Source: JACCZH01 sp963729445
GTDB lineage: Bacteria; Chloroflexota; Chloroflexia; Thermomicrobiales; CFX8
Direction: 5' to 3'
DNA: 64,000 bases
NCBI GenBank assembly: GCA_963729445.1
Contig: CAVSNU010000002.1
Span: 992,001-1,056,000 of the forward strand
Under the pieces are notes generated by a model, which saw only the letters and a program-made list of their open reading frames with translations, did not search any database and had not been told where the DNA came from. The position numbers and the translations under genes were made by a program. Shown here in pieces: positions 55,708-63,428 of the stretch (position 1 is the stretch's first letter; every line of letters starts with the position of its first letter).

Positions 55708-55784
55708 TGCACACACCTACTGTGAACGTCGCAGGAGCGGGGCAATGAGGGGTTTTAGGGCGTGATCTGCTCGTCACGATCTCC

Positions 55785-55848
55785 CGTAGGGGCGTAATTC
55801 ATTGCGCCCTCTTCAACGCCACGGGCAGCCAGACAGGGCGTAATAATG
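55785..55848. repeat. Diverged CGTAGCGGCGCAAT-type element
   Basis: Left half (CGTAGGGGCGTAATTCATTG, then CGCCCTCTTCAACGCC) resembles the 75-bp element, with the right half decayed much as in the 14549 copy. Confidence 0.65.
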
Positions 55849-55874
55849 GTACGCAACAACGTCATCCAGCGATG

Positions 55875-55949
55875 CGTAGCGGCGCAATTTATTGCGCCCT
55901 CTCCGGCGCCCGAGCGGTCAGGCAAGGCGCAATGAATTGCGCCGCTACG
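55875..55949. repeat. 75-bp palindromic element, second full copy
   Basis: Matches 14646-14720 with a single visible difference (CGGTCAGG here, CGGACAGG there). Terminal 14-bp inverted repeats intact. High identity over 41 kb suggests recent spread or conversion. Confidence 0.88.
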
Positions 55950-55982
55950 GAAAAACGGAGTGGCCCGCAACTAGTTGAAGGG

Positions 55983-56006
55983 GGCGCAATGCATTGCGCC
56001 GCTACG
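55983..56006. repeat. Right-half fragment of the 75-bp element
   Basis: GGCGCAATGCATTGCGCC followed by GCTACG matches the right end of the full element; the left half is missing. Confidence 0.6.
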
Positions 56007-56096
56007 AACATGGGGGGCCACAATTATCGGATGAACCGGGACATCTTCATCATGACGCCCCGACGGGGATAGAACGGCCACTTCCAGCGTTGCGTC

Positions 56097-56568
56097 CTAC
56101 CTCCTCGCCGGAAACTCTTCGGCTGCCTGACGCTCCATCTCGCTGAGCTGCCGCACCCGGCGCTGGAAGTGTTCCTCGGGGCTCATCTCGGCGGCGAGGT
56201 AGGTACGCAGAAGATCCAGGGCGAGCAGATCACCCACGATCTGCGCGCCGAGGCAGAGCACGTTGGCGTCGTCGTGTTCAACGCACTGGTGGGCCGAGTA
56301 CATATCGTGGCATAAGGCGGCCCGGATGCCGGGGATCTTGTTCGCCGCCATGCAGGCTCCAATACCCGTGCCGCAGACCATGACGCCACGGTCGTACTCG
56401 CCCCCGCGCAAGCGGATCGCAGACGCGCCGGGCCACCTCGGGGAAGTCGATGGGCTCCGGCATATGGGTTCCGACGTCTTCAACGGTGTGTCCCCAATTC
56501 TGCAGGGCCTTAACGACGATTTCCTTGAGATGAAATCCCGCGTGGTCGGCGCCAACAATAATGCGCAT
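56097..56568 (-). CDS. rpiB: Ribose-5-phosphate isomerase B (one frameshift)
   Basis: About 156 residues after one correction near 56415. Before: MRIIVGADHAGFHLKEIVVK, with the active-site Asp-His. After: GEYDRGVMVCGTGIGACMAA with the nucleophilic-loop Cys and GTG-type phosphate site, then NKIPGIRAALCHDMYSAHQC and HDDANVLCLGAQIVG. Interconverts ribose-5- and ribulose-5-phosphate in the pentose phosphate pathway. GAGGGG precedes ATG 56568. Length and motifs are otherwise normal. Confidence 0.9.
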
Positions 56569-56760
56569 GACGATCCCCTCTCCTTCTACGGCTCCCGGCG
56601 CGGCAATCATAGTAGCTGACCCGGCAGCGTCAGAGATGCTCGTGCGTTCCGTTCGAGATGGCAAGAACTCTGTCTACTTCCAGATTCAAGCGGCATCGCC
56701 TATTATCGTGCGACACAGGCCCAGACCAGCCAGACATTCCGCCGGACGAGAGGATCGACT

Positions 56761-58350
56761 ATGGCACGCGAGAGTGGATACGACTACATCATCGTGGGGG
56801 CCGGCTCGTCCGGCGCGGTGCTTGCCGCACGGCTGTCAGAGGATCCGCGGACGACGGTGCTTCTGCTGGAAACCGGTGCGGACTACCGGGCGGCCGACGC
56901 GCCGGCAGAGATGCGCAGTCCGAACCCGTTGGGGATCACCAATCCCGAGCTCTTCGCTCCGTACCAGTGGCCGGCGCTCATGGTGCGCCGATCTCACGTC
57001 CAGGAGCCACGACTCTACGATCGCGGGCGTGGGCTGGGCGGCAGCTCCGCCATCAATTGGCAGGTCGCCCATCGAGGGATGCTGGAAGATTACGATGCCT
57101 GGGCCGAGCAGGGCTGCAGAGGCTGGTCGGGCGAGGAGCTTCTGCCGGCCATGAACAAGCTGGAGAATGATCTCGACTGCGGTGATGCCTTCTACCACGG
57201 CCGGTATGGTCCGGTCACGATCTCGCGCCCGCCTCTCTCGCGCTGGGGAAAGGTCGATCTCGCGTTGCTCCAAGCCGGGCTCGATCTGGGCTATCCCTGG
57301 CACCCGGACCTCAACGCGCCTGATTCGACCGGCATCTCGGCGATACCGGTCAACCGCACCGCGGAGAATCGAGTCTCGACCAACGATGCCTATCTGGAAC
57401 CTGCCCGTGACCGGCACAACCTGACCATCCTCGGCGACGCGCACGTTGACCGGGTGCTCTTCGAGGGCAACCAGGCTATCGGGGTACGAGCCAATCGAGG
57501 CGGTAGCTGGATCGACCTGTTCGGCCAGGAGATCGTGCTGTCTGCCGGCTCGGTGTTCACCCCACCGATCCTGATTCGATCCGGCATCGGGCCGGCAGAC
57601 GACCTCGCCGCGCTCGGCATCCCGGTACTCAAAGATCTGCCGGTTGGCCGGAACCTCACCGATCACTCGTCGGTGGGTATCCATCTGCACCTGAAACCCG
57701 AGGCGCGCGCGACGTCCTGGGACGACCGGCTGCTCACCTGCTATATCCGCTACAGCTCGGGACTCGCCGGTGCCGGCGCCAACGACATGGTCATCGCCAG
57801 CCGCAACCTGAACGGCTACAACGAGGCCGGGCTGCAGGCCGGGGCAATGTCGGTCATTACCTGGCAGAGCTTCTCGAAAGGTGTGCTGCGCGTCGTCGAC
57901 CCGGATCCACTGGCGATGCCCGAGATCGATGAACAGCTGCTCTCCGACGAACGCGACCTCGTCCGCCTGCGCGACGGAGCCCGACGCCTGTTTGCCATCG
58001 GACGCCACCCGGCTGTCCAGGCCATTAGCGACGGCGTCTCCTTGTCCAGAGGCGTCACCCTCTCCATCGAGCTGACCATGGACGATGTCGAGGATGACCG
58101 GGCGCTCGACGAATGGATGCTGATGGCGGTGCGCGATACCTGGCACCTGGTGGGCACCTGCCGCATGGGCGCGGTCGACGACCCGCGCACCGTCGTCGAC
58201 CCGGACTGCCGCGTCCTCGGCGTCGACAACCTGCGCGTGATCGACGGCTCGATCATGCCGGACGTCCCCCGCGCCAACACCAACCTCACCTGCATGGCAA
58301 TCGCGGAACACATGGCGACCCGCTTGACCCGAACGCGAGGTCGCGCATGA
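56761..58350 (+). CDS. GMC family FAD-dependent oxidoreductase
   Basis: A 529-residue choline-dehydrogenase-like flavoprotein. YDYIIVGAGSSGAVLAARLS with LLLETGADYRAADAP is the FAD-binding start; GRGLGGSSAINWQVAHRG is the GMC signature 1; ILSAGS-type VLSAGSVFTPPILIRSGIGP is signature 2; and the active-site His/Asn lie in DTWHLVGTCRMGAVDDP and NTNLTCMAIAEHMATRL. It oxidises an alcohol (choline, alkyl or sugar alcohol) to an aldehyde. The sequence does not specify the substrate. A 43-residue frame follows about 25 bp later. Confidence 0.92.
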   Translation: MARESGYDYIIVGAGSSGAVLAARLSEDPRTTVLLLETGADYRAADAPAEMRSPNPLGITNPELFAPYQWPALMVRRSHVQEPRLYDRGRGLGGSSAINWQVAHRGMLEDYDAWAEQGCRGWSGEELLPAMNKLENDLDCGDAFYHGRYGPVTISRPPLSRWGKVDLALLQAGLDLGYPWHPDLNAPDSTGISAIPVNRTAENRVSTNDAYLEPARDRHNLTILGDAHVDRVLFEGNQAIGVRANRGGSWIDLFGQEIVLSAGSVFTPPILIRSGIGPADDLAALGIPVLKDLPVGRNLTDHSSVGIHLHLKPEARATSWDDRLLTCYIRYSSGLAGAGANDMVIASRNLNGYNEAGLQAGAMSVITWQSFSKGVLRVVDPDPLAMPEIDEQLLSDERDLVRLRDGARRLFAIGRHPAVQAISDGVSLSRGVTLSIELTMDDVEDDRALDEWMLMAVRDTWHLVGTCRMGAVDDPRTVVDPDCRVLGVDNLRVIDGSIMPDVPRANTNLTCMAIAEHMATRLTRTRGRA

Positions 58351-58376
58351 AGGCCAGATCAAAGGAACGATCAAGG

Positions 58377-58508
58377 TGACGGTAGAAGTGGTCGGACGGT
58401 ACGAGTTCTTCCAGGCCCAGCACCTCCACGGTCGCATCGCGCCGGGTGAAAGCATTGAAGACGTCGCGGGCGAGCGCGATGATCCGCCGCTACGCATTCC
58501 TGTTTAGC
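58377..58508 (+). CDS. Possible 43-residue small protein or gene fragment
   Basis: GTG 58377 opens a 43-residue frame (VEVVGRYEFFQAQHLHGRIA, then PGESIEDVAGERDDPPLRIP) ending at TAG. AAAGGA occurs about ten bases upstream. I do not recognise it; it may be a fragment. It lies in the space before the convergent rhodanese-CBS gene. Confidence 0.3.
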
Positions 58509-58511
58509 GGA

Positions 58512-59189
58512 TCAAGTTGTCACGTTTGACACGTCGTCGCGCCGGAAGAGACCGATCAGCTCGCCGTCGTTGGTCGTCACGAGTACGCTCGGCACCTGCC
58601 GCTCGGTCAGGTACCTGGCCGTCTCCTCGGCCGGCCGGTTCGGGCGGTAGCTGGTCGGCCCCTCCTCCATAACCCGTTCCGCAGGGAGCGCCGGATCGGC
58701 GTCGAGCTCCTGTTGCTGCAATTGACCGAGGACGACGCGCTGGTCGTTCACCACGACGCAGATGTCAGTGGCGGCCGCCCGGACACGCGCTCGCACCTCG
58801 CCGATGGGCTCGTCGAGGCCGCAGGTGGGGACGTCTCGCCACGCGAGGTCGCCGATGCGCGGCACCTTCGCCTGTGCCCCCTCCGTCGGGAGCCCGTAGG
58901 CCGACCAATCGGCCTTCCCGGCCGTGTAGCGGTACACCTGCGTAAAGCCGAGACTCTCGAGCCGCCACGCGGCCCGCGCACTCAGGTCTCACTGGTAGTC
59001 GTAGCAGTAGGTGATGACCGCGTCGTCTCGCCCTAGTCGTTCAGTCGCCTGGTCAAGTGTCTTGATCGGGATGTTGATCGCCCCTGGCAGGTGCTCCTCC
59101 TCGTACTCCCGCGCCGGGAGCACCTCCACGAGCCGCGCCCCCTCTGTAACAAGTCGTCGCACATCGTTTCGATGAATCTGCGTTGGCAT
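58512..59189 (-). CDS. Rhodanese-CBS protein with an in-frame TGA at a conserved Cys position
   Basis: The same frame runs from ATG 59189 to 58512 with a TGA at 58989-58991. The first part is a rhodanese domain (RLVEVLPAREYEEEHLPGAI, TYCYDYQ), continuing after the TGA with DLSARAAWRLESLGFTQVYR, TAGKADWSAYGLPTEG. A CBS-domain pair follows (LAWRDVPTCGLDEPIGEVRA... PSVLVTTNDGELIGLFRRDD). Related proteins, as I recall them, read YCYDxQCDLSPRAAWRL, so TGA sits exactly where a Cys is expected. Explanations: selenocysteine insertion, a nonsense mutation, or a base error. GGAGG stands nine bases before ATG 59189. Overall length (226 codons) fits a complete gene. Confidence 0.75.
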
Positions 59190-59221
59190 CGTGGTCGGCC
59201 TCCGTATCCTGCTTACATTGC

Positions 59222-59473
59222 TCATGTGCTTTCGAGCACCGCAAGCCGCGCGCGGTATTCTGCCTCGTCGATCTCACCCGCCGCAAAACGCTGACGGAGC
59301 GTCGCCAGGGCCGTATCCCGGTTAAGCTGACTCACGAGGCTACTGCCTGCCCGGCCGCGAAGCACCGCCCAAACGATGAGCGCAATCACCCCGCCGACGA
59401 TCAGCAGCCACAGAAACCAGACCAGCCACAAGCCGGCCATCATTCCACCGTCACACCAGCCCATCATGCACAC
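59222..59473 (-). CDS. SHOCT-domain membrane protein
   Basis: An 83-residue protein: a Met/Cys/Trp-rich N terminus (MCMMGWCDGGMMAGLWLVWF), one membrane helix (LLIVGGVIALIVWAVL) and a C-terminal SHOCT helix pair (ATLRQRFAAGEIDEAEYRAR). Such small membrane proteins occur with metal-stress genes; the MCMMGWCDGGMM segment could bind copper, but that is inference. Upstream of the rhodanese-CBS gene on the same strand. Confidence 0.82.
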   Translation of the reverse strand: MCMMGWCDGGMMAGLWLVWFLWLLIVGGVIALIVWAVLRGRAGSSLVSQLNRDTALATLRQRFAAGEIDEAEYRARLAVLEST

Positions 59474-59528
59474 TTAGCCTTTCTTGCGTGATGCTGCAGC
59501 CAGAACTGGTCTGGGCCAATCATCGGCC

Positions 59529-59981
59529 CTACAGCAGGAGGTCGAAGAGACGGAAGGCCCGCTCCCAGTGCACCGTCTGGGGATTCTGCAGCTTGGGATC
59601 GATGATCTTGAAGCTGTGAGCGAGCGCCACGCTGATCCCGCCCACGAGATCGGGAAGCAGCGCCTCGGTCTCCAGACCGTAGGTCAGGTCGAGCGGGGGA
59701 CGCGCTGCTATGTACTCCAAGATAGGCTGCAGCTCGATCTCCTCGTTGATCCTCTTGTAGTCGTGAATCCGCTCTTGCAGCCCTTTTGTGATCGGGAGAT
59801 CGAATGGTTCGATGATGTCGCGAGCGTTTGCCTTGGCCGTGGCCTCTCCGCGAACGAGGAGATCGTAGGTCTCTCCGTTGACGAAATCGTTGTAGCGCTT
59901 GATGTCGCTCTTATCCACGTCCAGGCTTGCCACGACCCGGAAGAAGCGCTCGAACTTGGAGATGCCTGTCGGCTGCATCAT
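59529..59981 (-). CDS. DUF1931 histone-like protein
   Basis: A 150-residue protein. ISKFERFFRVVASLDVDKSD, IKRYNDFVN, ATAKANARDIIEPFDLPITK and the C-terminal RAFRLFDLLL match the DUF1931 family, in which a structure from Aquifex shows two histone folds in one chain. It may bind DNA as a pseudo-dimer, though the role in bacteria is not settled. GGAGG precedes the paired Met codons; either could start translation. Monocistronic or first gene of a minus-strand group with the SHOCT gene. Confidence 0.85.
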   Translation of the reverse strand: MMQPTGISKFERFFRVVASLDVDKSDIKRYNDFVNGETYDLLVRGEATAKANARDIIEPFDLPITKGLQERIHDYKRINEEIELQPILEYIAARPPLDLTYGLETEALLPDLVGGISVALAHSFKIIDPKLQNPQTVHWERAFRLFDLLL

Positions 59982-60418
59982 GTGCGATCCTCCTCCTGGT
60001 GATGTTCAACAGCCAGCTGTTGGGGCATGCGCTCGTCCAGCGCCCGGCGCGTCTCGCCAGCACGCTGGAGTCCCTGGCCCACCTGCTCGAGCACCAGCCA
60101 GGAGAGGAGCAACCGGACCAGACAACGGGGATGCGGCGCACGTATACCTGAAGTGGCCCTCCGCCGCCGATCGACCGATCGTCTCAGTGTGGCGGATAGC
60201 AGCCTCTGCGCACATGGTGCAAATGGGCCAATCGCTCCAAACCGCTGCCGATCGCTGAGACCACGCTGTCGAGCAGTGCAATATCAACCCTACTCGACTG
60301 ACGGCGACTCATGGAGCCCAGGAAGCAGCGAGAACAAGGCCCATAACGAGGAAGTACGCCACGCGGGCGCGCAGAGCATGAGCGCAGCAACGCAGCGGCG
60401 CGTTGAACTCGATTCGGG
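59982..60418. other. Intergenic region without a convincing gene
   Basis: About 440 bp. Only shadow-like frames are present. It must contain the DUF1931 promoter. Confidence 0.5.
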
Positions 60419-61096
60419 TCACGCTGCCGGCGCCAGGTGTTGCAGGAACCAGTCACGGGCGAGCCTCGCGGCCATCTCCAGCGTCCCGGGTTCTTCAAAC
60501 AGATGTGTCGCGCCCGGGACAATCTCGAGCTTGGCCGGCGCTTTCAGCCGCGCGAGCGCCATGCGGTTGAGCTCGATGACCTCCCGATCCTCACCGCCAA
60601 CGATCAGCAGGGTCGGCGCCTGAACGTGCTCGAGTGCGTCACCTGCCAGGTCGGGACGACCTCCGCGCGACACCACTGCCTTGACAACCTGGGGACGGCG
60701 GGCCGCGGCCACGAGAGCGGCCGCGGCCCCAGTACTTGCGCCAAAGTAGCCGATCGGCAACGAGCCAGTGTCAGGTTGTCCCAGCGCCCAGTCCGTTGCG
60801 ATGACCAGGCGGCCCGCCAGGAGCTCGATGTCGAAACGGAGGTGTCGGGTGGTCATATCAATCTGCTCTTCCCGGCGTGTCAGCAGATCGAACAGGAACG
60901 TGGCCAGGGCGGCATCCTGTAGGACCTTCGCGACGTACTGGTTCCGTGGGCTGAACCGGCCGCTGCCACTACCGTGCGCGAACAGGACCAGGCCCTTCGC
61001 CTGGCTGGGTATCGAAAGGTTGCCTTCGAGTGATTCGCCATCGATCGGAAACTGGACGACGCGTTCGCTGAGAGGTTGGCGGCTTGGAACGGTCAT
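60419..61096 (-). CDS. Alpha/beta hydrolase (dienelactone-hydrolase type)
   Basis: A 225-residue serine hydrolase. LVLFAHGSGSGRFSPRN is the oxyanion region, IGYFGASTGAAAALVAA the nucleophile elbow (Ser), IVGGEDREVIELN the Asp and VPGATHLFEEPGTLEMAARL the His. The family often hydrolyses small esters or lactones and is often found fused to or beside phosphoribosyltransferases. GGGAGGG seven bases before ATG 61096 decides the start over 61147. Just upstream lie the remains of a PEP synthase gene on the same strand. Confidence 0.87.
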   Translation of the reverse strand: MTVPSRQPLSERVVQFPIDGESLEGNLSIPSQAKGLVLFAHGSGSGRFSPRNQYVAKVLQDAALATFLFDLLTRREEQIDMTTRHLRFDIELLAGRLVIATDWALGQPDTGSLPIGYFGASTGAAAALVAAARRPQVVKAVVSRGGRPDLAGDALEHVQAPTLLIVGGEDREVIELNRMALARLKAPAKLEIVPGATHLFEEPGTLEMAARLARDWFLQHLAPAA

Positions 61097-61144
61097 CTCA
61101 CTGCCCTCCCGTAATCCAGAATACAGAACGGTTGCACTGAGGCT

Positions 61145-61395
61145 CATCTGACGTTGGCCGGTTGAGGGTGATGCTGATGAGGCTGTCCGGGTTGAGCGAG
61201 CGCGAGTCGGTCCCGACCGTCACGAGGAACCCGGCGTATTCGGGCTAGTTCCAGCCTGCTTCGCCCTGGATACCAAGCGGTATCCCTGCCTCACGAGCAT
61301 GTGCAATCAGGTCCTCGATCGTGTGGATGATCGCTTCGTGTCGCCCGTCAAATAAGTGTGCCAATTCAGCCGCGTCGCGATCGGTGTTTCCAGCC
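61145..61395 (-). pseudogene. C-terminal fragment of phosphoenolpyruvate synthase
   Basis: On the minus strand the sequence reads NTDRDAAELAHLFDGRHEAI, IHTIEDLIAHAREAGIPLGI and QGEAGWN, then a TAG, then PEYAGFLVTVGTDSRSLNPD and SLISITLNRP. This matches the last ~75 residues of the PEP synthase/PEP-utilising TIM barrel, including the C-terminal SLNPDS. No N-terminal domains are present. The TAG inside and the missing rest show it is a remnant. It overlaps or abuts the DUF2231 and hydrolase genes. It is the fourth 3'-end fragment of a protein gene in this window. Confidence 0.75.
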
Positions 61396-61404
61396 GAGGA
61401 CCCC

Positions 61405-61872
61405 TCACCGGCCGGTACAGGAGGATTCGTTGGCTTCGACACCCACACCCTGGCCGAACACCAGCTCGCCGCCGAGCCACCCGCCGATGCCAAAGAGCAA
61501 CGAACCCGTGACCGCCAGCACGATCACTGCCGCAGCGCGCCCGCCGGACACATCGGAAGGTCCGCCATGCGCGATGGCACTTCCCGCAAAGCAGGATACG
61601 GCCGTCAGCATGACGAGCATGTGGGACGTCGCCGTTCGAAACGCCGCACTGCTCCGGTCAATGCTGAGATAGTCGAGGAAGCCGGTGACGGCGGTCGGGA
61701 TCGCCGCCACCAGACCAGCAATCAGTGTCCAGAATGCCGCCTTCCACCAGAAGTCTCCGCCCTGCCACAACGCAACCACGTCCCAGAGCAGCGCCAGAGG
61801 CAGCAGCGCGATCGGGTAATCCGTCAGCGCCGGGTGGAGCGGGTGGCCGCCAACGCGTATCCGACGGTTCAT
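61405..61872 (-). CDS. DUF2231 membrane protein
   Basis: About 155 residues from ATG 61872 (GGGGGA upstream; ATG 61884 and TTG 61905 are alternatives). RRIRVGGHPLHPALTDYPIA is the DUF2231 signature with conserved His-Pro. Four transmembrane helices follow (FWTLIAGLVAAIPTAVTGFL, HMLVMLTAVSCFAGSAIA, AAVIVLAVTGSLLFGIGGW). Possible heme or quinone interaction is suggested for the family but not shown. Overlaps the end of the next minus-strand gene slightly upstream; both may share an operon. Confidence 0.8.
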   Translation of the reverse strand: MNRRIRVGGHPLHPALTDYPIALLPLALLWDVVALWQGGDFWWKAAFWTLIAGLVAAIPTAVTGFLDYLSIDRSSAAFRTATSHMLVMLTAVSCFAGSAIAHGGPSDVSGGRAAAVIVLAVTGSLLFGIGGWLGGELVFGQGVGVEANESSCTGR

Positions 61873-61891
61873 GGCCTCCCCCATATCAGCG

Positions 61892-62230
61892 TCAAATGAT
61901 TGCAACGAGCAGCGTCAGAAACGCGACGACAGCGATGAGGCCATGACCGACGACGAGTGGGGTCGGGTGGCGCTTTCCAGCCAGGTGGAATGTGACCAGG
62001 TAGAATCCGCCGAGCGCAGCCACCACAAACAGGACCAGCGCGACGACGGCCGCACTTCCAAGGTCATTCGTCAGCACCGCAATGGCCAACAACACGAGCG
62101 CAGTCGCTGCGGCCGCGCCGTGGATCACTGCCACGGAGCCGGGTAACTTCTGTCCTTTAAGATGCCGGGCCGCAAGAAAGACGCCGCCAAGCGCCGCGGC
62201 CGCGAACAGGACCGCTGCCAGGATCTCCAC
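61892..62230 (-). CDS. Small four-helix membrane protein
   Basis: A 112-residue protein starting GTG 62230 with GAGGGG upstream. Two similar halves: LAAVLFAAAALGGVFLAARH and LVLFVVAALGGFYLVTFHL, each with AALGG(V/F), separated by GSVAVIHGAAAATALVLLAI and VVGHGLIAVVAFLTLL. The halves look like an internal duplication of a two-helix unit with a conserved (I/G)HG motif. Function unknown. Precedes the DUF2231 gene on the same strand. Confidence 0.72.
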   Translation of the reverse strand: MEILAAVLFAAAALGGVFLAARHLKGQKLPGSVAVIHGAAAATALVLLAIAVLTNDLGSAAVVALVLFVVAALGGFYLVTFHLAGKRHPTPLVVGHGLIAVVAFLTLLVAII

Positions 62231-62603
62231 GTCGTTCCCCTCTCGTTCTAGCCGCCGGGTTAGCACCGGCAGTCTCAACTCACTGTACTCAGACTAACAG
62301 ATTGCAACAGTAAGTCAAGAGATTCATTGACTTTATTGACATGAAGATATGGGGCTGTGCCGAGTCGATGGAGCGGGACGACGTCCGGGCTGTTTGTTGT
62401 CGAACTGAACCCGTGGAGGTTCGCCTGCGTGCGGACGTAATTCATTGCGCCCTGCCTGGCAGCCGGGGCGCCTGAGCAGTCATCCTGAGCTTGATAGTCA
62501 TCCTGACGTAAGGAAGGATCTCCGCTCAAACCCCTCGGGAGTCAGGCGAGAGATCCTTCGCTGGCGCTCAGTACTCGACTGCGATGATGAAGTCACCCTC
62601 GTA

Positions 62604-62669
62604 GGGGAGGAGCTCGTCTCCTCCCGAAACCCCCATCCGCTCGACGCGGGAGGAGACGAGCTCCTCCCC
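62604..62669. repeat. Palindromic element with 23-bp arms, copy 2
   Basis: Same arms as the element at 53928-53994 (62604-62626 and 62647-62669). The loop is the inverted complement of the loop in copy 1, so the element lies in the opposite orientation. Confidence 0.85.
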
Positions 62670-62717
62670 TACGGAACCCCGGAGCGTACCTCTCTGGTGA
62701 TCATCCGGTGCCTGTTA

Positions 62718-62794
62718 GTCATCCTTCGCAAGGAAGGATCTCTGCGTCAAACGCCTCGGAATCAAGCAAGAGATCCTTCCTTGCGAAGGATGAC
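62718..62794. repeat. GTCATCCTTCG palindromic element with perfect 25-bp arms, copy 2
   Basis: Perfect 25-bp inverted repeat at 62718-62742 and 62770-62794, loop TGCGTCAAACGCCTCGGAAT... The loop is the inverted form of the loop at 54049-54130. Perfect arms here suggest recent formation. Confidence 0.88.
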
Positions 62795-62951
62795 GATCAA
62801 ACGCAGGATGACTGATGAACGCTCAGGGCGACTGATGAGCGCCATTCACTCGATGGTCGCCACCGCTGCGCTCAGGAGAACCGGTTGGCCGCGCAGGCTG
62901 ACGAGGGCCATGTGCGTAGCCATCGTTACGCCCTTACGACAATGATTTCGC

Positions 62952-63428
62952 TCACCGCAGTCGATAGAATGCGCCAAGAACACCCCCATAGACCACGTGC
63001 GCCAGAACCACCGAGGCAGGGGTCCGGCGGCCATAGTTAAGCGCCAGAAAGCCTGGCGGCTCGAGCTGCCTGGTCGGCGATGGGCCGTGTTGCTCGCTCG
63101 CCATGCGTGGGTGCATGGCCGGCAGGAGCGGCATGGCTGCGGCCAGTACAAAGAACGCGTGGACCAGGCCGATGGCGGCGCCCAGCCACCAGCTTGCCCG
63201 TCGCCAACTCTGGAAGGCGGCGGCATAGACGCAGGCGAAGAGCCAGCCGTTCACCATATGCACGCCGAAGCCCGCGAGCTTGGCGCGGTCCCGGTCGGAG
63301 GTGAACATCGTCCCGAGCATAAAGGGCAGGTTCATGCGGGTAAGACCCATACCCTGGCTCGCAGCCATCAAGCCCGTCAACACGACCGTCCCGACGAATC
63401 CCCACAGGGAGACGCTACGCCCATTCAT
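62952..63428 (-). CDS. Conserved hypothetical membrane protein
   Basis: A 158-residue protein with four hydrophobic segments (LWGFVGTVVLTGLMAASQG, GWLFACVYAAAFQSW, LGAAIGLVHAFFVLAAAMPL, ASVVLAHVVYGGVLGAFY). TRMNLPFMLGTMFTSDRDRA is the strongest conserved block; the family is known only as uncharacterised. Its ATG overlaps the upstream GH15 stop by 14 bases, so the two are co-transcribed. Confidence 0.8.
   Translation of the reverse strand: MNGRSVSLWGFVGTVVLTGLMAASQGMGLTRMNLPFMLGTMFTSDRDRAKLAGFGVHMVNGWLFACVYAAAFQSWRRASWWLGAAIGLVHAFFVLAAAMPLLPAMHPRMASEQHGPSPTRQLEPPGFLALNYGRRTPASVVLAHVVYGGVLGAFYRLR

Larger units (their letters stand above)
55708..56096. other. Repeat-rich intergenic region
   Basis: About 390 bp between convergent genes, made largely of CGTAGCGGCGCAAT-type elements (separate entries). 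No gene or terminator recognised. Confidence 0.65.
62231..62951. other. Repeat-rich intergenic region
   Basis: About 720 bp with a CGTAATTCATTGCGCCCTGCC element fragment near 62438, decayed GTCATCCTGACG units at 62480-62580, and the two palindromes listed separately. No gene. Confidence 0.7.

Noticed and set aside
56836..58497. 553-codon minus-strand frame opposite the GMC oxidoreductase
   Set aside because: Antisense shadow of the GMC gene; the opposite strand carries all catalytic motifs.
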